Of a DNA stretch of 64,000 nt, positions 56,046-64,000 are shown piece by piece. The notes beneath the pieces are model-generated. The model was not told where the DNA came from. It did no database searches and saw only the letters and a program-made list of their open reading frames with translations. The stretch spans positions 44,995,001-45,059,000 of the forward strand of contig NC_060214.1 of the NCBI RefSeq assembly GCF_021130785.1, read 5' to 3'. The first letter of the stretch is position 1, and each line of letters starts with the position of its first letter. The position numbers and the translations under genes are program-made. This DNA is from Homalodisca vitripennis (lineage: Eukaryota; Arthropoda; Insecta; Hemiptera; Cicadellidae).

Positions 56046-57959
56046 AATATGATTCGAAAGTTTTTTATTAATGATAATTTTAGAATGGTAAAATCATTAA
56101 GATTATTTGCCATGTAAACTCGTATCTTTGCTATCATATGTAAGATGTTATTAAGCTTTTATTTGGAGGCTCTTGGAGCAATTGGAACTTTTAATATTAC
56201 TAAATGGTAATAAAAACAATACTTTTACAAGTTGTTTCTAAAATAAAAAAATTGGAAAGGTATTGTTTTCATGAAAATTTAGAAATATTTAAATATGTTT
56301 CTCGCGTTTGAAAATTTGTTTAATTATATATTTTTATATTGAAATAGTCAGGCCCAAGTTTTTAAAAATTTAGTAGAATATCACGGCTTAATTTCTGATC
56401 TCATAATGTTTTTGGCATAAGAATGAAATCCAAAAATATTGAAGATTTTTTTTAATAATGATAACTTTAAAATTGTAAAATCATTGATATTGTTTACCAT
56501 GTAAACTCGATAAGAAATTATTATGTTTATCTTCTTTGAAACAACTTAATTTTGAAAATTAAATATATTAAAATTTAAGTCTTTTGCTTTAAGTTTTAAC
56601 AATTGCAGTAACACACCAAAAGCTTAATTTTTATTGGAACCTTTTTTGGAACAAGAATGAAATCCAAAAGTATCGAAGTTAGCATAAGTATAAATAGTCA
56701 AAATTACCCATTTTTCATAAATATTTACTCTCATTTTACTCTAATTTTTTAGGACTTTCAAATGTAGGAACTAAACAAATCGTCAATTAAATACAAATGT
56801 TATGCTATTATTCAGTTTATAAAATGGGGACAATAAATTGCTTTCTGAGTCTAATTTTAACAATTTGGAATGTATTACATCAGCAAATCGTGCAATAGAC
56901 TTTGCCGTGTTGCATAAAAATTGTATTTCTGTAGTTAATTATTTGTCCTACGTACATATCCTGTAATGGCGTTCGGACATACAATCATAGCTATAGTAAT
57001 TTTTAAAACAACGCGGCAGATAAAAGAAGAACTTTTCCAGCCTACTGAGTGATAATAAAGTCTTCATTCACCACAATCCCACCAATAGGAAATGTATGTT
57101 TTTTAACTAATCCTTTTCTAAGTAAAAATGAAGTTTTGGCGAACGTTAAGTCTAAGACAAAATGTACCTGGAGATATGTTGCCACATAATAAATTATATT
57201 TCTATTCATTAATGTTAATAAATGCACTATCATTGAAATTGGTTTTACGTGCAGGAAGTTTCGTGTATAATTTTGCAGGAAAAGACACATAAACGAAACG
57301 TTTTCTAGCTCCTGGAAAAATATTAGAATAATTAGTGGAATTACGATAAGACGTCAATGTATCTAATTTGTAAAACATTAACGGATGAAAATTTAAGAAT
57401 GTAATACGTTAACAGTATTTCTTTGAAAGTAGATATGCCAGCATAGCATTTATAGATTTACACCACGGTTGAACATCGTGTCAACCTGACAAATTGAATA
57501 CCGCACTGCAAGGCTGGATAAACTTAGAATTTCACTCTAAAGCAGGAACATTTGCAAACCTCTCGTATCTTTATATTCTTACCCCATATTTAATCCTTAT
57601 CTTGCGGTCTTTCGTAAGGACAATGCCGCCTTGAAGTATGAACTTCCTTCCACCTCACATCTCCTTCACATCCTCTATTATCTTTGTTTCTTAGAGTTGC
57701 TGAAGATACATTTGGAATTTTGTTCTAAAACTGAATTAGATCGAGACAAATTTACTGAAAACTAAGATTTGTGTTAACGACTATTTTAATATGGATTGTG
57801 ATATATGGAGAAATAAATGAAATGGAGGAAAAAGAGTAGCAGCAGGTAGATCATCTTAAGTAGAGTAAGACTTATTAATCAGTCAGTAACGATAAGAATG
57901 CAGGGTAAAGTAAAATAATGAAGATCTAAGTGCTTTATTGGATATGGTAAATTATGGAA

Positions 57960-58190
57960 AAATAATATAGAGATATACTAGAATGAAATGGTCAGATGAC
58001 TGAGCTGTTAAGAAAATCTTTTTAAACAGTATAGGTGGAAGAAAAGGACTACCTATTAAAATGGTTGGACGGGTGAAGGATAATAAAAAAAAAATGGGAA
58101 TGAGGCAGTAAGGATGCTCTGGATTATGATGGGTGGAGACAGGTGGGATCAGAAGCCAGAGAAAGATTTGAGAATGTAATCTTTCCCTCT
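57960..58190 (+). pseudogene. LINE-like ORF2 tail, copy 2
   Basis: The plus strand reads MKWSDD, a stop, then AVKKIFLNSIGGRKG and, further on, MVGRVKDN. This resembles the end of LINE ORF2 proteins, where a conserved AVKK...GRR stretch precedes a GRP.RW.D stretch. The match is better than in copy 1 but is still broken. Confidence 0.4.
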
Positions 58191-59680
58191 TCAAGATTAG
58201 GTCTCATATCCTTTGTTATATTATTGTATTGTCCTTTTTTGTTTTGACATTGGGATTTTCTGTACATCCCATAGTAGACAGAGACATTAGCTGTAGAAAA
58301 TGAAAATAGTTTAGTTACTTGCTGAGTACAATTAAGTTGAAGATGGAACATAAAAAACTATTGTAATTAAGAAAAGTAAATTGGCATATTAATATAAATG
58401 TGGATTCAGTGGCAACACTAAATATTTTAAAATACTTAAAATCTAGTGTGAATATTCGTTCCTTGAAAGAATTCTTTACAGGTTTAATCAAATTTATGCT
58501 ATGACTCTTACCGTAATCTAAAGGTTTATAGTTCAATCCATCTATTTCATATATTAGCGAACGAGTAGTATTCACATTTTGGCGTAACTTATATGGCTGG
58601 AGACAGTGAGGTGCAATATTTCATTATATAAATTGTGTTGGCATTGCTTGGATCTAGTGTGAACCAGAAAACAGACTATAGTCATGATATCGTCCGTGTA
58701 AATGGATGACTTACTACTGTGTCAGTTTGTGGTGTCGGATAATAGCTCTCCGTATTATTCTCACTGCCTTCAGTCTCCAAACCCCCACATTTTACAAGTT
58801 TTTATCTCATCATTATTGTTTGTTCATCAAAGCTAAAAGACTAAGCTGCACTCACTAGATTTACTTGTTCCGTTAATTATATTGAGCTTTCAGTACACGT
58901 GTGTTTGTAGATATATATGTGAGTCTAGGAGAGTTGACTGGTTGGGCTTGTTCTGTTGACCATATGCACTGAACCCAGTGCCTGTCAGTAATGCTTCTTT
59001 AATTGTCTCCTTTTGACCAAATTTTTCGAGGATGGCTTAAGTAATTGTCTCTATTAACAATTATTTTGAATTTTGATATGCATTACTATTGAATAAATAT
59101 CCATAATGTATAAAAAGGTTTTGAATTTGTTGCTTTACGTAAATTCATTTTATATTAATAAAATATTAATGATATTCATTATTGCTTCATACATTGGTAA
59201 CTACTTTATAAAATATTGGGCGATTGGCATTGATATAGCCTAAAAGGAAACAAGTTTGATATTATACGAAAAAATACAACAAATAATATACTCTTTTAAT
59301 ACTAGGAAACATTAATTATGTAATAAAACATAGTGTGCAATATACGGAACATGTATTCAAGTTTATATTATTGAATCTCTGCACGTAACTTATTATAGAT
59401 TTTACACTAGGAAAAAACGGTATAAAATATGTAATTGTGGTTAGTAAGCATGCTATAAAAGCATTGTGGTAGTAAAATACTTGAGAATAGATCCCTTTCA
59501 CTTGTTCTAATTCCAATTATTGTTGAGTGGGCAAACAACAACTTTCCGTCATTCTTATGTGTCCCAGTAACGAAATATACGCTTAAAACTGTGCCATGTA
59601 CAGGTTTTATTTAACTAACGCTGTGAAATTTTATGCTCTAGTTAATACTAATTTTATTGCATACCACAAGTGTATTACAT

Positions 59681-60559
59681 TGAAAACAAGTATTGAAATT
59701 TACCTAAACATACCATTATTCAGTAAGTTTCTTTTAGGTACATACATAAAATTTTTAGCACATGTAATTATATGTTATTTAGATACATACGCGTAATTCT
59801 TTAAATATATATATAACTACATAACTGAAAGGCTAAGAGTAATACAAAACCACTTTATAAGATTAATTCTAATTAAACAAAAAAGGGAAAGCTCTTTTTA
59901 AAGCTTTTATGACTATTATATTTTGGTAGCGAAAACAATGTGACACCAGATCTTTAATATTTGACCAGAAGCATTGATCGTAGGACGTTTAGAACTTTGA
60001 AAGTATCCAAGTTTAAACATTCTTTTTAGTATAGAGGTCCAAAATTAGTCAATATATTATCAGAAGAAGTAAAGAAAGCGCAAATCATACAGCTTTCTTG
60101 CGCTTAAATTAAAAACTGGTTGTTTTGTCAACCACATAATATTTCTCATTTCAAAGATCAGTTGCAACATTGTGAGTATTAATTTTTTTATATTATACCA
60201 TGCGGTAAAACCGTTTTGGAAAAAGTACTACTGCTTTTAAAGCACTTTTTGTCTTTGGTCTAAATAAGTTTGTAATTTATTAATTAGCAAGATAAGAGTC
60301 AGCTGTGTCTGACATACGACACAACATACGGCTCAACTGGTAGCAACATATAATTTATTAACTCAAGAATTTTATTTTATATAATTTAACGCATCACTGA
60401 CCACAATACATGTAAGTCGTCAGTGTACCCTATTCGAGAGAAGTTTTCATTTAGTTTGTTTTGTGCATTTTATACGCTGGAATAAATTATTATTCTCATT
60501 AAATATGTGTTACTACGTACAAATTTATGAAATTTTCAATAAACGTATATTAATTAGTT
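59681..60559. other. AT-rich non-coding DNA
   Basis: Nothing recognised. Confidence 0.4.
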
Positions 60560-61345
60560 TTGTCTTCTTTTAAAATTTTAAAGAAAGTGTTGTATAGAAA
60601 TGACAATAATTATGGTCCAAACGGGGCATAAAAATACAATTTCATAACTGCTCTTTAGCTTGTATAAGGAATTAATACGCTAAAAGCAATATTAGTTCCG
60701 TTAAATAAAGGCAATTTATTTAATAAAACAAAAATTAGGCAAAAATCCACGGGGTTTTCTTACAAGAGCAGGTTGAAAAAGATATACCTACAAGAGAATT
60801 CGGAATGATGTTCTACAACCAATCTTATCCTAAATTAAATTTAGCACAATTGTTTAAAGATATATGTTTTCGTAATATATCTCGAGTTTTCAGTTAATAC
60901 TATTGTTATGATTAAACTGGTTTTCTTCCTAAACACAGTTTTAAATTTTTTTGGATAGTAAAATTATGCTAAAATATTTTATAACATATTCTATAACTAA
61001 TTTATTTTAATTATTATTGTTTTACACAAACGATTGGTAATTTACGAGTTTTTTTATGTATTCAGGATAGAGAAGCTAAAGAGTAAATCTCAGTGGAAAA
61101 GCCTTATTGTAACTTAATCAATGCTATTTATTTGATTGAATATAGTAGTTTAGTAAATTATACACTAACATTGAAATTGGAGCTCTTCTTAGTGGAAAAA
61201 ATATATGTATACACACACATTTTTACCAATAGTAGTATCAAGTCATGCATTACTTGTAGTAATTATTAAAAAATTTTCAATAATCATCCAAAGCGCAGAA
61301 AAAATATTTATTGATAAAAATATTAAAAAGTAACTAATCTTAGTG
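60560..61345 (+). repeat. Direct repeat F, copy 1
   Basis: Shares with 62,440-63,185: TATGGTCCAAACGGGGC, GGGGTTTTCTTMCAARAG, GGTTGAAAAAGAT, AAGAGAATTCGGAAT, TACACAAACGATTG-like words and ATTAAAAAGTAACT at the end. The offset is about 1.9 kb. No coding sequence is visible. Confidence 0.7.
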
Positions 61346-62439
61346 CTCTGCTATTATATACACTTTACAAAGCTACTATTACACATTACTTGCAATACAG
61401 TCACAATGTTGACAATTTATCTGAAAACCTTTTACATCTTTTATCTAGAATTTTAAATATATTAACGACTGGCATTTTTTTAACGCATCGTTGAATATAG
61501 TAATATCCAATACCCGTATCTTACACAATATGTTAATATTAATGTTAATAATGTTAAAATAAATTATGTTTATAAATGTTAGATAATTACTTATGTTTTT
61601 CACTATTAACCTTTTTATAGTTCACTTTATTAACACAGTTGATTTGTACATATTTAATATTTCTCAAATTATGATCTGTCAAATTATTTTATGTTTAGAG
61701 TTTCCTACTGACAAAGGAAGTTTTAAGAATGTAATTTGTTATCTGACATTTCCCATCGTTATACGGTGCACAAATATACCATTACGGTTTGATGATTGAA
61801 ATGTAACTTCTTTAATTGTAAAATATACCCTAAGCCAATGGAGTTGAACTCTAATTTAAAATAATTACTAACTAATACCTGAGGAACTGCATAAAGAGTG
61901 ATTTTTCAGGCGCTAAGCGCACAGACACTCGAACTAACGAAGCTGAAGCAATTTTACATTTATATACACTACACAATGCAAGTTTGTAAATACATTATCA
62001 AAAGTCTTTAACATCATTGTATTAGTGATGTAATATTTCTTAATTATATAAACTATTTATATGGTTGAATTAAATATGAACTCTGTCAGATGTAAAAAAA
62101 GGTAGAAAACGTTGTTAAAGGAAACATTAAAGGTTATAATATAGTCGAGTGCAATAAAGAAGTCAACCCACGACAAATGATGTTAAGCCTGTAAGGTTTA
62201 AATGCAGGATTTACTCAACTTTTAATTTTAATCAGATATTTTATTGATGTGTATAGAGGCATTTATCGCTCCGTTTTAAACCAATTATTCTCCGAACGTG
62301 GTAACAAATACAAAGCATAGAAAGCAAACATGTTATAATAACTGTTTTTATTTATGTTCTTGAACAAATATTTTATGACAGACGAAACAACTGAAAGTTT
62401 TCACCAGGGAAAACTTTAAAAGCCTCGCTCTAAAGTTTT
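61346..62439. other. AT-rich non-coding DNA
   Basis: Spacer between the two copies of repeat F. The 68-codon frame at 61,593-61,799 has no recognisable similarity. Confidence 0.4.
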
Positions 62440-63185
62440 TGTAATTTTTAATATGGAGATATTCGTTGCAATTCACTTCACCCTTAATAGTTTCAAATAA
62501 AGGTTAAATAGAAATTTAAATAAGTATGGTCCAAACGGGGCTTAAAATATTTATTTAATAGTTGCTCCTTTTACTAGTTGAAGGATTTACTAAGCTTAAA
62601 GCTATCTTATTTAAGTCAAACAAAGATTGTTTCTTAAATTTACTAAAATCAATGGGGTTTTCTTCCAAAAGATGGTTGAAAAAGATTTACCTAAAAGAGA
62701 ATTCGGAATTATGGTCTACAGCCAATGTAATCTTAAATTGACTTTTACTAAATTATAGATAAACACAATTATTTTTTTTACGATATCTCTTTTTTATTAT
62801 TGATACTAATAAACCTGTTTGATTTCCGAAATACTACAGTGAAATGTTTTAAATTTTACTGGATAGTAATTAATGCAAAAAACTGTCCGTTGTAATTATA
62901 TATATTTTCTTATATACTAATAGTAATTTATGTTAATGATGGTTACATTACACAAAAGATTGCTAATTTTACAAATGTTGATATCTATAGGAATAGAAAG
63001 CTAAAGTAGAGATGGATGTTTATCAATGCTATTTATTTGAAACAACATAGATGATTAAACTATACACATTATATTTATGTAAATATTAAGTCGTACATTA
63101 ACTATAAGAAAATTTAAAATCGTCACTCTACTTGAAATAACTAATTTTTATTGATTTAAACATTAAAAAGTAACTCGGTTCAAAA
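62440..63185 (+). repeat. Direct repeat F, copy 2
   Basis: Same order of shared words as copy 1, with TATGGTCCAAACGGGGCTTA at about 62,525 and AAGAGAATTCGGAATTATG at about 62,694. Copies differ by many substitutions and small indels. Confidence 0.7.
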
Positions 63186-63305
63186 TCTTCATCGTTTTCA
63201 AAAACACAAAATCTTATTCCTTTGCGATGAAATAGTATGTACAGTAGTCATGTTTGATTGTATAAAACAAAAATAATTATTAAAATTCAAGTATTATAAG
63301 TTTCT

Positions 63306-63360
63306 TTAAGGGGAGCGGGAAGGCAAAAAATTTATTTTTTTTAGTTTTTTGTTTTTTCAT
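63306..63360. repeat. Candidate end of the Mutator-like element
   Basis: TAAGGGGAGCGGGAAGGC is followed by long A and T runs. The G-rich start in AT-rich DNA, just upstream of the transposase fragment, suits an element terminus. No matching inverted end is inside the window, so this is a suggestion only. Confidence 0.3.
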
Positions 63361-63539
63361 TTTTTGTTACTCAGACTTGTAAAGTTTCAGAACATATAAC
63401 ACTTTTTGTTGCAAGATTATCCTAAGTACGCAAAAAAAATTATTTACGAAGTAACTACCGGCGCTTTTGGCATGAAATTTTACTCCACACTGTGAACAAC
63501 TTTCATATAGTACAACCTGTGTTGTTACTGATGCAGTAT

Positions 63540-63973
63540 TTTTACCAAGTGACATAATGGCCACAATTAAACAAATTTATAAGGATTTAGCAAACCCCGA
63601 ACTTCTAAAAAAGTGCCTTCACCAAAAAACTCAAAATCCTAACGAAAGTTTTAATAACGTAGTGTGGAATAAAGTCCTCAAAAATGTGTTTGTGAGACTG
63701 AACACTTTGAAGTTAGGTGTGCTGGATGCAGTGCTAAGTTTCAATGATGGATTTGCCAGTAAGTTGGATATCTACAATGAATTAGGCCTAACTTTGAGTA
63801 AAAACTCAGTGCTCGCGTTTCGTGGTTTTGATGTTTTGCGACTCAAGAAAGCCGACAAAGCTGCACAACTAATGACCAAGGAAGCCAGAACAGCTAGAAA
63901 AAAGAGAAGACTGGTTCTAGAGGAGGATCAGGAGCATGCTGATGGCCCTGCCTATGGTGCTTGGATGTTCTAA
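63540..63973 (+). pseudogene. Mutator-like transposase, C-terminal fragment
   Basis: The open frame (ATG at 63,557, 138 codons, stop 63,971-63,973) carries IYKDLANPELLKKCLH, NPNESFNNVVW at residues 27-37, LGVLDAVLSFNDG and a basic then acidic tail ending PAYGAWMF. This is the end of the Mutator-like transposase domain proteins common in arthropod genomes, which are usually several hundred residues long. Similarity begins slightly upstream of the ATG (LPSDIM), so the ATG is probably not the real start. The N-terminal and catalytic parts are absent upstream, where an unrelated minus-strand frame lies. Either a 5'-truncated copy or a last exon. The frame itself is unbroken, so the insertion may be young. 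Confidence 0.75.
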
Positions 63974-64000
63974 GCTAGCTAAAGTAAGTAGAGTACCTAG

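Larger units (their letters stand above)
54760..59680 (+). repeat. Diverged direct duplication, copy 2 (about 4.9 kb)
   Basis: Partner of 45,430-50,330 in the same orientation. Clear shared words include TTTACGCT near 54,898, AGTAAAACGTCAATT at 54,971, TGGATAAACTT at 57,512, CCGCCTTGAAGTATGAACTTCCTT at 57,628, and TGTGTCCCAGTAACGAAATATAC at 59,558. The middle is longer than in copy 1 because of extra AT-rich DNA and a repeat E copy at 55,800-56,040. Confidence 0.7.

Overview
The window reads as AT-rich animal nuclear DNA, most likely from an insect. The evidence is the mixture of decayed transposon proteins (a DUF4817/Tc1-mariner-type transposase, a Mutator-like transposase tail, a Penelope-like GIY-YIG tail, LINE-like and Helitron-like fragments) in long AT-rich DNA without host exons. 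A hemipteran or related insect is my guess from the transposon types only. I cannot see a confident host protein-coding gene, an rRNA or a tRNA anywhere. All similarity calls are from reading by eye; no alignment was run.

Positions 1 to about 8,640 are the right-hand part of an integrated virus-like element of the Polinton/Maverick and related protein-primed DNA polymerase B class. Its left end lies outside the window. In order it holds: the start of a divergent minus-strand frame; a plus-strand gene of a family I associate with such elements (candidate minor capsid protein); a plus-strand BRO-N gene with a DUF3627-like C-terminal part, plus a stray duplicate of part of it; two tandem minus-strand Cys-rich zinc-binding genes (one decayed); a minus-strand DDE integrase; an intact 59-codon minus-strand zinc-ribbon gene; a minus-strand family B DNA polymerase of about 1,300 codons with a C2H2 finger, an endonuclease VII-like zinc module, all three exonuclease motifs and palm motifs A, B and C; a repeat cluster with a 38-bp palindrome; and a small plus-strand gene that may encode an OB-fold protein. 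Polymerase, integrase and accessory genes would replicate and integrate the element. Several starts share a motif close to TTTTCTATNTAAATGG, in which TAA and ATG abut, like a viral late promoter. Most genes look broken, but nearly every lesion is a single-base indel, usually one extra base in a homopolymer run, so the element may be more intact than it appears.

Positions 8,640 to 63,300 are non-coding and repeat-rich. I see a (TA)n tract at each of two places; a diverged repeat family with copies at about 10,640, 14,935 (inverted) and 17,480; a 540-bp direct repeat at 16,020 and 22,880; a dispersed repeat whose 3' part carries a GTGCGGACAGAC-like and GATAGGCTTCGCTAA-like signature (33.5, 36.9, 40.9, 53.9, 55.8 kb); a Penelope-like remnant near 35.3 kb; a possible piggyBac tail near 42.7 kb; a diverged direct duplication of about 4.9 kb (45.4-50.3 kb and 54.8-59.7 kb) that contains LINE-like tails; a DUF4817 mariner-like pseudogene at 50.7-51.6 kb; and a direct repeat at 60.6 and 62.4 kb. 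The window ends in the C-terminal part of a Mutator-like transposase (63,540-63,973).
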